This document shows positions 15,941 to 24,125 of a stretch of 64,000 nucleotides of DNA, piece after piece. The stretch is taken from contig NZ_OAOP01000010.1 of NCBI RefSeq assembly GCF_900207585.1, positions 143,654 to 207,653 of the forward strand, read 5' to 3'. Numbering within the stretch: the stretch's first letter is position 1; each line of letters starts with the position of its first letter. The notes beneath the pieces were generated by a model that saw nothing but the letters and a program-made list of their open reading frames with translations, made no database searches and was not told where the DNA came from. This DNA is from Bacillus oleivorans (GTDB lineage: Bacteria; Bacillota; Bacilli; Bacillales; JC228). Both the position numbers and the translations under genes were made by a program.

Positions 15941-16095
15941 TGAGTTAAATCAACTCATTTAAGTATATGAGTTTATTTTACTATATGTGTTTTTAAAGCT
16001 TAATATGTGGTTCTCTTATTTAATGTACCACAAAAATCTATAGTTTAAAACTTATCTAGCGAAATTTTGTTGAAAATTGCTTCTATTTTACTAAC

Positions 16096-17154
16096 TTATT
16101 CCACTACATGTATGTAGCATTCGGTATTTTTTTCTTTCACTAGCCCAATAATCCCCGCCTGAAAAGCAGATTGCTGATTGAATTGTTGGATGTATTGAAC
16201 TGCCTGTTTCTCCGGTAATGCAATTAATAAACCGCCAGATGTTACAGCATCACACAGGATCAGCTGATCGACTTCAGTGAGATTCGGATCATAAGAAACT
16301 ATAGCTTGCAGCCACTTGTGATTGGATTTAGTACCGCCTGGTATGACTCCCTGTTCCGCTAAGTTTCTTGTCCCATTAAGAATCGGGACCTTTTGATATG
16401 AGATTTCTAAGGAAACTCTGCTGCCTTGAGCCATTTCACTGGCATGTCCCATTAACCCAAAACCAGTTACATCGGTTACAGCATGCGGTTCAAAGTTAGA
16501 AAGTATCTCTGCAGCTTTTTTATTTAAAGTCGCCATTAGCTCTGTAACTTCTTGTTCTTGTTCTTTCGAAACGGCATTTCGTTTGATTCCAGTTGTAACA
16601 ATACCCACGCCGATTGGCTTCGTAAGGACAAGCACATCTCCTGGCTTAGCTCCAACATTCTTCCAAATTTTTTCTGGATGAATAATCCCTGTTACCGATA
16701 AACCGAATTTAGGTTCCTGGTCATCGATGGAATGGCCGCCAATCGTTGCCGCTCCTGCTTCTGTTACTTTATCATGTGCTCCCTGTAAAATTTGAGCCAG
16801 CATATCAGCACCTAATTTTTTGATCGGATAGCCGACCAGATTAAGAACCGTTTTTGGGGCAGCTCCCATTGCATACAGATCGCTTAGAGCATTGGCTGCG
16901 GCAATTTGCCCAAAATAATAAGGATCGTCCACTATCGGAGTAAAGTAATCAATCGATTGAACGATAGCCAAATCTTCTGTAAGCTGATACACACCGGCAT
17001 CATCTGATGTTTCATTGCCTACTAAAAGTTTAGGGTCTGGATGTGATTCAGGTAAAAGACGCAAAACTTGCGCCAGGTCCTCTGGACCAATTTTGCAGCC
17101 TCAGCCAGCTTTGGTTGATAGTGTTGTTAATCGAAATTTTTCTTGTTCGTTCAC
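16096..17154 (-). CDS. selD: Selenide, water dikinase SelD, itself a selenoprotein (in-frame UGA)
   Basis: The frame begins at GTG 17154, seven bases after AAGGAGGTG, and reads VNEQEKFRLTTLSTKAG-UGA-GCKIGPEDLAQ: codon 18 is UGA (17103-17101) at the catalytic Sec/Cys position (G-[CU]-G-C-K). The 352-residue product then continues with GNETSDDAGVYQL, IGGHSIDDQEP, the GVGIVTTG loop and TDVTGFGLMGHA, all standard SelD. It makes selenophosphate from selenide and ATP. A start downstream of the UGA would delete the active site. The gene diverges from selA and is about 490 bases from selB, so the decoding machinery needed to read the UGA is next door. Confidence 0.95.
17061..17096 (-). promoter_or_regulatory. 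SECIS-like hairpin after the selD UGA
   Basis: On the minus strand, four bases after the UGA, GCAAAA (17096-17091) can pair with TTTTGC (17066-17061). Inside it GGTCC (17088-17084) pairs perfectly with GGACC (17080-17076) around an AGA loop. Bacterial SECIS elements sit immediately 3' of the UGA within the coding sequence, as here. Confidence 0.75.
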
Positions 17155-17252
17155 CTGTCCCACCTCCTTACGTTTATTATACTTAAAAATACGATGATTA
17201 GTAATAAATCGAGCTTCGTAAATGAGATACATAAGATGATGTTTATCTAACA

Positions 17253-17261
17253 TGCTATAAT
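17253..17261 (+). promoter_or_regulatory. Extended -10 promoter for selA
   Basis: TGCTATAAT is an extended -10 with a perfect TATAAT hexamer, 36 bases before the selA start. The -35 region is poor, as often with extended -10 promoters. Confidence 0.55.
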
Positions 17262-17297
17262 GATGGTAAAATTTGTACATAAAAGCGAGGCATTTTG

Positions 17298-18707
17298 ATG
17301 AAAGAGTGGTTACGTTCCATACCTCCAGTTCATGAATTACAAAAGGACCCAGAATATATTCAAATAGCAGATGAATTCGGGATTGATTCCGCTCAAGTTC
17401 ATCAAATTTTAACTCATAGCTTAAATCATGTGAGAGATGAAATAATAAAAGAAATTTGGCAAGGGCCGCCAGTTGCTTCGAATGAATTTGTTAATTGGCT
17501 CTGGACCCAAGTGAGGATTCAAGTGAAGGCGCAATGGAGTAAGAAGCTGAAAAAAGTAATTAACGCTACCGGAACCGTGCTCCATACCAACCTGGGACGA
17601 GCTCCCTTGAGCAAAAGTGCGATTGAACGTATTGTACAAACCGCATCCTCCTATTCCAATCTTGAATACAACCTCACAGAAGGAAAGAGGGGATCTCGGC
17701 ATGATTTAATTGAAAATATGCTGCTTCAGTTAACAGGCGGAGAAGCAGCTTTGGTTGTTAATAATAATGCTGCTGCTGTATTTTTAGTTTTACGTGCATT
17801 AGCCAGAGAGAAAGAAGTGATCATTTCCCGCGGCCAGCTTGTCGAAATAGGCGGGTCTTTTCGGGTGTCATCCATTATGGAAGAGAGCGGCGCAGTTTTA
17901 AAAGAAGTAGGGACGACGAACAAAACCCATTTGCATGATTATGTACACGCACTTTCCGAAAACACAGCCATGGTAATGAAAGTACATACCAGTAATTTTA
18001 AAATGATCGGTTTTACTAAAACGGTACCAGTTGAAGAGCTCGTATCCCTTAAAGAACATAAGTCCAATCTCATTGTGTATGAAGATTTAGGGAGCGGAGT
18101 TTTATATGATTTTCGGGAAGATGGAATCGGAGAAGAACCTAAGATTCAATCTGTGATAAACAGCGGTGTTGATCTTATATCTTTTAGCGGGGATAAGATG
18201 TTGGGAGGGCCCCAGGCAGGAATTATCATTGGAAGAAAAGTCTTTATCGATCGGCTAAAAAAACACCCGCTAACTCGTGCTCTCCGTGTAGATAAGATGA
18301 CGCTTGCTGGTTTAGAAGCAACTCTTTTACACTATTCAGCAGGAGAAAAGGGTTTGAAAGAAATCCCGGTTATCCGGAATATTCTTTTGTCAAAGGAGGA
18401 GATCTTTGAACGTTCACAAGCCTTTATCCGTTTATTTAAAGAAAAATTTCGAACTTTCCATGTTAATTGTAAAGAAAGCTGCAGCCAAGTTGGGGGAGGG
18501 GCGATGCCTGATGTTCAATTAGAGACTTATGTCATTACGGTTAGACACGATAGGCTGGATGCTCATTTGATAGAAGAAAAACTTAGAAAAGCGTCAACAC
18601 CGATCATAGTTAAAATTCGCGACGATGAAATTCAGTTAGATTTAAGAACGGTTGAGGAATCTGATTATCAAGATATCTTATCTGCATTCAGCTTAATGGA
18701 AGATTAA
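17298..18707 (+). CDS. selA: L-seryl-tRNA(Sec) selenium transferase SelA
   Basis: The 469-residue PLP enzyme converts Ser-tRNA(Sec) to Sec-tRNA(Sec) with selenophosphate from SelD. Visible signatures are INATGTVLHTNLGRAPLS (about residues 89-106), EYNLTEGKRGSRH, and the PLP lysine in SFSGDKMLGGPQAG. Start ATG 17298 follows GCGAGG; the TTG directly before it gives one extra residue. It is divergent from selD, with both starts inside about 145 bases, and ends at a strong terminator. Confidence 0.96.
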   Translation: MKEWLRSIPPVHELQKDPEYIQIADEFGIDSAQVHQILTHSLNHVRDEIIKEIWQGPPVASNEFVNWLWTQVRIQVKAQWSKKLKKVINATGTVLHTNLGRAPLSKSAIERIVQTASSYSNLEYNLTEGKRGSRHDLIENMLLQLTGGEAALVVNNNAAAVFLVLRALAREKEVIISRGQLVEIGGSFRVSSIMEESGAVLKEVGTTNKTHLHDYVHALSENTAMVMKVHTSNFKMIGFTKTVPVEELVSLKEHKSNLIVYEDLGSGVLYDFREDGIGEEPKIQSVINSGVDLISFSGDKMLGGPQAGIIIGRKVFIDRLKKHPLTRALRVDKMTLAGLEATLLHYSAGEKGLKEIPVIRNILLSKEEIFERSQAFIRLFKEKFRTFHVNCKESCSQVGGGAMPDVQLETYVITVRHDRLDAHLIEEKLRKASTPIIVKIRDDEIQLDLRTVEESDYQDILSAFSLMED

Positions 18708-18711
18708 AATT

Positions 18712-18740
18712 GTCACTGCTATTTTGGCAGTGACTTTTTT
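18712..18740 (+). terminator. Terminator after selA
   Basis: GTCACTGC (18712-18719) pairs with GCAGTGAC (18727-18734), followed by T6. Confidence 0.9.
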
Positions 18741-18803
18741 ATTCACGTAAAAAGGAATTTGACAGAATTTATCGAATTATAAGATTGGAAAGGGAGTGAA
18801 ATA

Positions 18804-20123
18804 TTGAAAACATTAATATCATTATCAAACAGAATGATGCAGCGTTACTTGCCTGACCCTCTGATTTTTGTATTTATATTAACTTTAGTAGTCTTTCTAT
18901 TGGGTCTTGCGGTAACACCATCAACCCCAGCTGAAATGGTTAGGTATTGGGGAGGAGGCTTTTGGGGACTGTTAACCTTTGCGATGCAAATGGTTCTGGT
19001 TCTTGTAACAGGACATGTACTTGCAAGCAGTCCGATTATTAAATCGCTGTTAGGTAAAACAGCAACACTCGCTAAAAGCCCAGGCTCAGCAATTATCCTG
19101 GTAACCCTTGTATCATTGATTGCAAGCTGGCTTAACTGGGGATTTGGACTGGTAATTGGAGCATTGTTTGCCAAAGAACTGGCCAAACGGGTAGCCAATG
19201 TCGATTATCGTCTCTTGATTGCAAGCGCTTACAGCGGATTCGTAATTTGGCATGGCGGTTTTTCAGGATCGGTTCCGTTAACGATTGCGACACCAGGTCA
19301 CTTCGCCGAAGATTTAATCGGTATTATTCCTACTAGTGAGACGATTTTTGCTCCGTATAATTTAATTATTATTGCTGCTATTTTCGTCGTTTTGCCAATC
19401 CTAAATCGGTTTATGATGCCTTCAAAAGAAGAAACGGTTACAGTAGATCCGCAGCTATTAGAAGAATCATTGCCAGCCGTTGCGGTTGAGGAAAATAAAA
19501 AACTCACACCAGCTGAATGGTTAGAAAACAGTCCAATTGTGTCAGTCGTTGTATTTATTCTAGGGTTATTCTTTATCTATTTCTATTTTGGTGATAGCGG
19601 AAAATTAAACTTAGACATTGTTAACTTTTTATTCTTATTCTTAGGGATTTTATTACACTGGAGACCGAAAAACTTCCTCCAGGCAGTCGCCAATGCCGTG
19701 AAAGGGGCTGGTGGCATTATCATCCAATTTCCTTTCTATGCGGGAATTATGGGCATGATGACTGCATCTGGTCTTGCTGTGTGGTTTGCGGAAATTTTTA
19801 TCCAAATATCTAATGACACTACATTTGCACTATTTACGTTCTGGAGTGCAGGGATTGTAAATATCTTCGTTCCTTCAGGCGGAGGTCAATGGGCTGTGCA
19901 AGCCCCAGTTACTCTTGAAGCTGCAGCCTCACTTGGGGTTCCAGCTGCAAAGGCAGCTATGGCTGTTGCATGGGGTGATGCCTGGACGAACATGATTCAG
20001 CCATTCTGGGCGTTACCTGCACTCGCGATTGCCGGGCTAAAAGCAAAAGATATTATGGGCTTCTGTGTGATTGTGTGTGTGGTTACAGGGGTCATCATTT
20101 CGCTTGGCTTATTATTGTTTTAA
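18804..20123 (+). CDS. Short-chain fatty acid transporter, AtoE family
   Basis: The 439-residue membrane protein has about twelve hydrophobic segments and family blocks RYLPDPLIFVFILTLVVF near the N-terminus, WLNWGFGLVIGALFAKE, YSGFVIWHGGFSGS-VPLTIATPGH and FVPSGGGQWAVQAPV. These are diagnostic of AtoE-type carriers for butyrate or acetoacetate. The start is TTG 18804 after AAAGGGAG. It is flanked by terminators on both sides, so it is a single-gene unit with no fatty-acid catabolism gene beside it. Confidence 0.9.
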   Translation: MKTLISLSNRMMQRYLPDPLIFVFILTLVVFLLGLAVTPSTPAEMVRYWGGGFWGLLTFAMQMVLVLVTGHVLASSPIIKSLLGKTATLAKSPGSAIILVTLVSLIASWLNWGFGLVIGALFAKELAKRVANVDYRLLIASAYSGFVIWHGGFSGSVPLTIATPGHFAEDLIGIIPTSETIFAPYNLIIIAAIFVVLPILNRFMMPSKEETVTVDPQLLEESLPAVAVEENKKLTPAEWLENSPIVSVVVFILGLFFIYFYFGDSGKLNLDIVNFLFLFLGILLHWRPKNFLQAVANAVKGAGGIIIQFPFYAGIMGMMTASGLAVWFAEIFIQISNDTTFALFTFWSAGIVNIFVPSGGGQWAVQAPVTLEAAASLGVPAAKAAMAVAWGDAWTNMIQPFWALPALAIAGLKAKDIMGFCVIVCVVTGVIISLGLLLF

Positions 20124-20130
20124 CGAATGG

Positions 20131-20161
20131 AAGGGTTCCGAATAATCGGAACCCTTTTTTA
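20131..20161 (+). terminator. Terminator after the AtoE-family gene
   Basis: GGGTTCCG (20133-20140) pairs with CGGAACCC (20147-20154), followed by a run of T. Confidence 0.9.
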
Positions 20162-20190
20162 CTAAATAACAAAGACTGCCCACTGAACTT

Positions 20191-20347
20191 TGACAACTGT
20201 CTAGCTCCAGCGCACAGCGCCTATTGGACTTCCCTCACCTCCGGTCGATAAGTCAACATCGGCTCCCTGACGGTCGCCGTGTTTCCTTTATCTCACTCCG
20301 GTTCAGTCCAGTCCAGACGTCGCTGAACGTGCGCTTACGCTTTTCTA
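20191..20347. repeat. Bacillus-type intergenic repeat beginning TGACAACTGTCTAGCTCCAG
   Basis: About 155 bp of comparatively GC-rich, non-coding sequence starts with TGACAACTGTCTAGCTCCAG, has AGTCAACATCGGCTCC in the middle and ends GCGCTTACGCTTTTCTA. The ends are partly complementary (AGCGC with GCGCT). I recall this start and end pattern from intergenic repeats common in Bacillus and relatives. What it does is not established. Confidence 0.6.
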
Positions 20348-20488
20348 CATATCATGGTGTGTATTATGTTTTTGACGTGTATGGTTGCGATTTTTTACTT
20401 TATGAGATCCACTTAATGGCCGCGGCTGTGTGGGGTGATCTCCCTTTGGAGCATTTTTGCGCATATCTTTGCCATCATTTCTGTTCAA
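20345..20488 (-). CDS. sspP: Small acid-soluble spore protein P
   Basis: The 47-residue product starts at TTG 20488 (GGAGGAG five bases upstream) and reads [16 protein letters not shown]...[22 protein letters not shown], which matches SspP of B. subtilis along its length. SspP is a minor protein of the spore core. In B. subtilis sspO and sspP are adjacent in one direction. Here both are on the minus strand but about 5.2 kb apart, separated by an oppositely oriented dehydrogenase operon and a forespore gene. Confidence 0.92.
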   Translation of the reverse strand: MNRNDGKDMRKNAPKGDHPTQPRPLSGSHKVKNRNHTRQKHNTHHDM

Positions 20489-20511
20489 TTTTTCTCCTCC
20501 TCCTTTGTCTT

Positions 20512-20542
20512 TAGTGTGAAACCTTCCTAGATGAAATATACA
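20512..20542 (-). promoter_or_regulatory. SigG-type promoter for sspP
   Basis: On the minus strand TGTATA (20542-20537), 18 bases, then CACACTA (20518-20512) match the forespore SigG pattern (-35 TGnATA, -10 CATnCTA) just upstream of sspP. Confidence 0.65.
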
Positions 20543-20552
20543 AGCATAGACA

Positions 20553-20583
20553 TGAATACTCTTTCTATCGGTTTTACATACTA
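20553..20583 (+). promoter_or_regulatory. SigG-type promoter for the 94-aa gene
   Basis: TGAATA (20553-20558), 18 bases, then CATACTA (20577-20583): a consensus forespore promoter 26 bases before the start codon. It diverges from the sspP promoter with only about ten bases between them. Confidence 0.75.
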
Positions 20584-20608
20584 ATCGAAGAGAAAAGGAG
20601 GATTTATT

Positions 20609-20893
20609 ATGCCGTATCATAAAAATAAACAGCAAGCCTTCCAAGCTGCTCAGCAAGGATTTGAACAAGCGAAAAACGCCTATTTAGAAGCAGTCAAAGG
20701 CGGTTCAGATTTTGGCCATGAATTAAAGCAATTGAAACAAGAAATAAATGAAGCGTATCAGCAAATTGAAAATGCTTTAGAAAATGCAAGTGAACATCAA
20801 AGAACTCAATTGGAACAGTATCAACAGGAACTTGCTGGCTACCTGCAAGAATTTAGCAGTGAGATCAACTCTACGGATATTCATAAATTTTAA
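20609..20893 (+). CDS. Probable forespore protein, 94 aa, coiled coil
   Basis: The ribosome site AAAAGGAGG precedes ATG 20609. The product is almost entirely helical and glutamine/glutamate-rich ([38 protein letters not shown]), with heptad character, no cysteine and no signal peptide. I do not recognise a named family. The SigG-like promoter, the divergent sspP and the resemblance in composition to Tlp-like proteins suggest a small spore-core protein. A terminator follows. Confidence 0.78.
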   Translation: MPYHKNKQQAFQAAQQGFEQAKNAYLEAVKGGSDFGHELKQLKQEINEAYQQIENALENASEHQRTQLEQYQQELAGYLQEFSSEINSTDIHKF

Positions 20894-20923
20894 AACCAGG
20901 CCATGGAGCCTGGTTTTACTTTT
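20892..20923 (+). terminator. Terminator after the 94-aa gene
   Basis: AAAACCAGG (20892-20900) pairs with CCTGGTTTT (20909-20917). The following 230 bases before the next operon hold only a three-copy ATCCTTA tandem repeat (20994-21017). Confidence 0.8.
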
Positions 20924-21147
20924 ATAAAGTTGGTTCTAAGTCATTTCCTCTTACTAAGTGTCGAGCACTAGCAATCCCTTTCTATCTACCTTCATCCTTA
21001 ATCCTTAATCCTTAATCTCTTGCTTTATGCATTTAGTCCATTAAAAATTACTAGAATAGTGGTGAGATAAATTGAATAAGGTTAAGAAACAGAAAGTTTA
21101 TTCATAATATTCAAAAAATATACCTAAGTTAGAGAAGGAAGAGGAAA

Positions 21148-21357
21148 ATGAAGGATATGATTATCTGCCGATGTGAGGAAGTTACATTATATGACATTTT
21201 AGAACACTTGTCTTCCAGTCAAACTTCAAAAGAAATTAAACTTAAAACTCGTGCATCTATGGGGATTTGTCAGGGAAGAACATGTCGTCCACTCATCGAT
21301 TCTTTAGTTTCCAAAAAGACAAATATTCCTATCCCTGAACAGCAGTTTAACTTCTAA
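21148..21357 (+). CDS. BFD-like [2Fe-2S]-binding protein
   Basis: The 69-residue protein has the four-cysteine pattern of the bacterioferritin-associated ferredoxin fold: CRC at residues 8-10 and CQGRTC at about 42-47, with the usual MGICQGRTC wording. In related operons this domain is often fused to the C-terminus of the HcnB-like subunit; here it is a separate gene and comes first. It probably passes electrons within the dehydrogenase complex. AGAAGGAAGAGG precedes the ATG. Confidence 0.85.
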   Translation: MKDMIICRCEEVTLYDILEHLSSSQTSKEIKLKTRASMGICQGRTCRPLIDSLVSKKTNIPIPEQQFNF

Positions 21358-21421
21358 TTTCCCTATTCGACCTATTTCATTAACAGACTTGGAAAAAAAT
21401 CAATAGAAAGGTGTTTTCTTT

Positions 21422-21724
21422 ATGAGAATAAAAAATCACCCAATCCTTGGACCCCTTGACGAAGCAAATCAAATAATAATCACATTTAATGGAAAAAAAT
21501 TCACCGCACTGGAAGGAGAGTCCATAGCAGCAGCTTTATTTGCAAATGGGATTCGAATCCTTCGTTATACGGAAAAAGAAAATGCACCAAGAGGAGTCTA
21601 TTGTGGAATCGGTCATTGTTATGAGTGTCGTGTGTCTGTTAATGGACAAAGTAGTGTACGTGCTTGTATAACACCGGTTAGGCATAGAATGAATATCGAA
21701 TCTCAAAGGAGCATACACACATGA
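21422..21724 (+). CDS. [2Fe-2S] ferredoxin-like subunit, HcnA/SoxD-like
   Basis: The 100-residue protein has a plant-type 2Fe-2S site written CGIGHCYECRV...RAC (about residues 61-80), after a ubiquitin-like N-terminal fold (FNGKKFTALEGESIAAALFANGI). It corresponds to the small iron-sulfur subunit of HcnABC, opine oxidase and D-hydroxyproline dehydrogenase complexes. It overlaps the next gene by 4 bases (ATGA), so translation is coupled. Confidence 0.87.
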   Translation: MRIKNHPILGPLDEANQIIITFNGKKFTALEGESIAAALFANGIRILRYTEKENAPRGVYCGIGHCYECRVSVNGQSSVRACITPVRHRMNIESQRSIHT

Positions 21725-22929
21725 ATTATGATCTGATTATAATCGGAGCTGGTCCTGCAGGGATTAGTGCCGGCATCAAGGCTGCGGAGTATGGAGCAAA
21801 AGTAGTCATTGTAGATGAAAATCCGACAGCTGGAGGGAAATTGCTGGGACAGTTACATGAAGAGCCTAACCAAGGATGGTGGATTGGAAGGAAAGTCGCC
21901 GAAAGCATGGTCGATCATGCAAACAGATTAGGCATCACTTTCCTCCTAGAAAGAGAAGTGTGGGGGCTTTATCCCAAGTGGACGGTCAAATTAAATAAGG
22001 GAGAAGAATTAACTGGCCCATTTGTATTAATTGCGACCGGGGCTGCAGAAAAGGCCACTCCCATTCCAGGCTGGACACTCCCAGGGGTGATGGCCATAGG
22101 AGCAGCACAAGTGATCAATAATTATTATCGAGTAAGAACAGGGAAGAAGGTTGCGATTATTGGAATTAATCCCCTATCGTTTACGGTAGCACACGAATTG
22201 CAGCTGGCTGGAACAAATGTAGTGGGAATTTTTATTCCTCCTATCAACGATTTTTCAGATGAAGCATCAAATCCAAAACAAATAATCTTTAGGCTTTCAA
22301 ATTTAGCCCATCTTGCACCAAATTTCATGTTAAAAATCGCAGGGCAAATGGCAAAAAATCCACTTATTCAGGTAATAGGTGCCCAATTTTTCCCATACAA
22401 AGGAGTTAAAATTTGGGATATCCCACTTCATTTAAGAAAAACCGTAGTAGAAATTCGAGGTTCGAACAAAGTGGAGCAGATTATAGTAAGAAAAATTAAT
22501 CGAGATGGATTGGTTAAATCAGACAGCTTTGAAACGCTGGAAGTTGATTGTGTCTGTATCTCTGGCGGTCTATATCCATTAGCTGAATTAGCATCATTAG
22601 CAGGCTGTAAATTTGCTTATATCGAAGAATTAGGCGGTCATGTACCGATACATAGTGCTGAATTAGAAACGACTAGGGAAGGGATCTTTGTTGCAGGAAA
22701 TATTATTGGGATTGAGGGGGCAAAAGTGGCTATGGCTCAAGGGGAGTTAGCCGGGCTTTCTATTTCTAATCGTTTAGGAAGAATTCATGACGCAAAATCT
22801 CTAATAAAGGAGGCACAAGATCAAGTTCAGGAAGTCAGGAGAAATGCACTGATCAAATTCCTGCCAAGCATCGAACAAGGAAAAAGTAAAATGCATCAGT
22901 TATGGAATCAAAACGTGATAAATACTTGA
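21721..22929 (+). CDS. FAD/NAD(P)-dependent oxidoreductase subunit, HcnB-like
   Basis: The 402-residue flavoprotein opens with LIIIGAGPAGISAGIKAAEYG (FAD-binding Rossmann motif) and VVIVDENPTAGGKL, has a second GxGxx-like nucleotide fold near KKVAIIGINPLSF (the second glycine changed), and ends with the FVAGNIIGIEGAKVAMAQGELAG FAD motif. It matches the alpha subunit of HcnABC/opine/D-hydroxyproline dehydrogenases but lacks their fused C-terminal BFD domain, which is encoded separately at 21148. The substrate cannot be read from the sequence. Confidence 0.85.
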   Translation: MNYDLIIIGAGPAGISAGIKAAEYGAKVVIVDENPTAGGKLLGQLHEEPNQGWWIGRKVAESMVDHANRLGITFLLEREVWGLYPKWTVKLNKGEELTGPFVLIATGAAEKATPIPGWTLPGVMAIGAAQVINNYYRVRTGKKVAIIGINPLSFTVAHELQLAGTNVVGIFIPPINDFSDEASNPKQIIFRLSNLAHLAPNFMLKIAGQMAKNPLIQVIGAQFFPYKGVKIWDIPLHLRKTVVEIRGSNKVEQIIVRKINRDGLVKSDSFETLEVDCVCISGGLYPLAELASLAGCKFAYIEELGGHVPIHSAELETTREGIFVAGNIIGIEGAKVAMAQGELAGLSISNRLGRIHDAKSLIKEAQDQVQEVRRNALIKFLPSIEQGKSKMHQLWNQNVINT

Positions 22930-22951
22930 AAACCTAGGGGAAGTGAACCAA

Positions 22952-24121
22952 TTGAGAACAGCCGATATTGTGATAATAGGCGGTGGTGTAATTGGAGCCT
23001 CTATTGCCTATCGTTTAGCCGATAGATCTAGAAAAGTGATTTTAGTAGAAAAAGGGGGAATAGGAGAACAAACATCTGGCTCTTGTGATAAAGGTATATA
23101 CCTGCAATCTAAGAAACCAGGCATACATCTAGAATTAGCAAGAGCAAGCAGACAAATTTATGAAAATCTTGAAGAAGAATTAGGAATCCCAATTGAATTC
23201 CGAAAAGGAGGTGGAATGATTGTTATTGAGTCAGAAAAGCATTTAGAGTTTATGAAAAACTTTTCTGATAGGCAAAGAAAAGCAGGAATCGACATCAGAT
23301 TTCTTGATCGAAATGAATCATTAAAGAGGCAGCCTTGTCTGTCTCCAGCTATCGTTGGTTCAACCTATAGTCCAGAAGATGCTGAAGTCAATCCATTACT
23401 GCTCAGTCAGGCTTTTACTCGGGCAGCAAAAGAAAAAGGGGCAGAAATTAGGACACATACCGAGGTAAAGACGATAGACCAGCAACACGGAAAAATCGTC
23501 GGTATACAAACCACCAAAGACTATATCTCCACTGAGCTGGTTGTAAATGCTGCAGGGCCATATGCACCTGCGATTGGAAAAATGGTCGGCGTAGAGATAC
23601 CAATTAAGCCACGGCGAGGGGTCATTCTTATTTCTGAAAAAGCAGAACCTATTGTAAACGGAAATATTCTTTGTGCTCAATACATAGCGGCGAAATATCT
23701 TTCGCAGTCGAATCTTGAAGAAGTGCCTCCTTACGGCATTGGACTTTCTTTAGGACAAACGGAAAGCGGAAATTTATTAATTGGCGGAAGCAGAGAATTT
23801 CAAGGGTTTAATAAAGCGGTTGACCCTAAAGTTCTTTCTGCAATAGCTAGACACGCTATTGGAATTGTTCCATCTATTAAAAAACTCCGAATCATCCGCT
23901 CTATGGCTGGATTTCGCCCCTATACGGAAGATGGTCTTCCCATTATTGATTTTGCACCAGCCATAAAAGGATTCCTGATCGCTGCTGGTCATGAGGGGGA
24001 TGGCATTGCCCTTGCTCCTATCACAGGAATATTAGTTGCTGATTTATTAGAAAAAAAGCGAAGGTATGAGGTTTTCTTAGAGAAGTTGACTCTCAGTCGA
24101 TTTTTAACTAAAGGGGGGTAA
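22952..24121 (+). CDS. FAD-dependent amino-acid oxidoreductase, DAO/HcnC-like
   Basis: The DAO-family flavoprotein begins IVIIGGGVIGASIAYRLADRS (FAD motif), has VVNAAGPYAPAIGKMVG in the middle and ends RPYTEDGLPIIDFAP...AAGHEGDGIALAP. This is the catalytic, substrate-oxidising subunit of such complexes, expected to act on a secondary amine or D-amino acid. TTG 22952 is preferred because GGGGAAGTG lies six bases before it; the GTG at 22943 is part of that site. It begins 22 bases after the HcnB-like gene. Confidence 0.85.
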   Translation: MRTADIVIIGGGVIGASIAYRLADRSRKVILVEKGGIGEQTSGSCDKGIYLQSKKPGIHLELARASRQIYENLEEELGIPIEFRKGGGMIVIESEKHLEFMKNFSDRQRKAGIDIRFLDRNESLKRQPCLSPAIVGSTYSPEDAEVNPLLLSQAFTRAAKEKGAEIRTHTEVKTIDQQHGKIVGIQTTKDYISTELVVNAAGPYAPAIGKMVGVEIPIKPRRGVILISEKAEPIVNGNILCAQYIAAKYLSQSNLEEVPPYGIGLSLGQTESGNLLIGGSREFQGFNKAVDPKVLSAIARHAIGIVPSIKKLRIIRSMAGFRPYTEDGLPIIDFAPAIKGFLIAAGHEGDGIALAPITGILVADLLEKKRRYEVFLEKLTLSRFLTKGG

Positions 24122-24125
24122 TCAA

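Noticed and set aside
15605..16095. tRNA-Sec gene between selB and selD
   Set aside because: The stable stems here belong to the toxin locus and terminators. No UCA anticodon arm or T-loop (GTTCGA) with acceptor stem could be assembled.
16096..17064. selD starting at TTG 17064 without the upstream part
   Set aside because: This frame lacks the catalytic N-terminus and any ribosome site. The GTG 17154 start with in-frame UGA explains the family N-terminus exactly.
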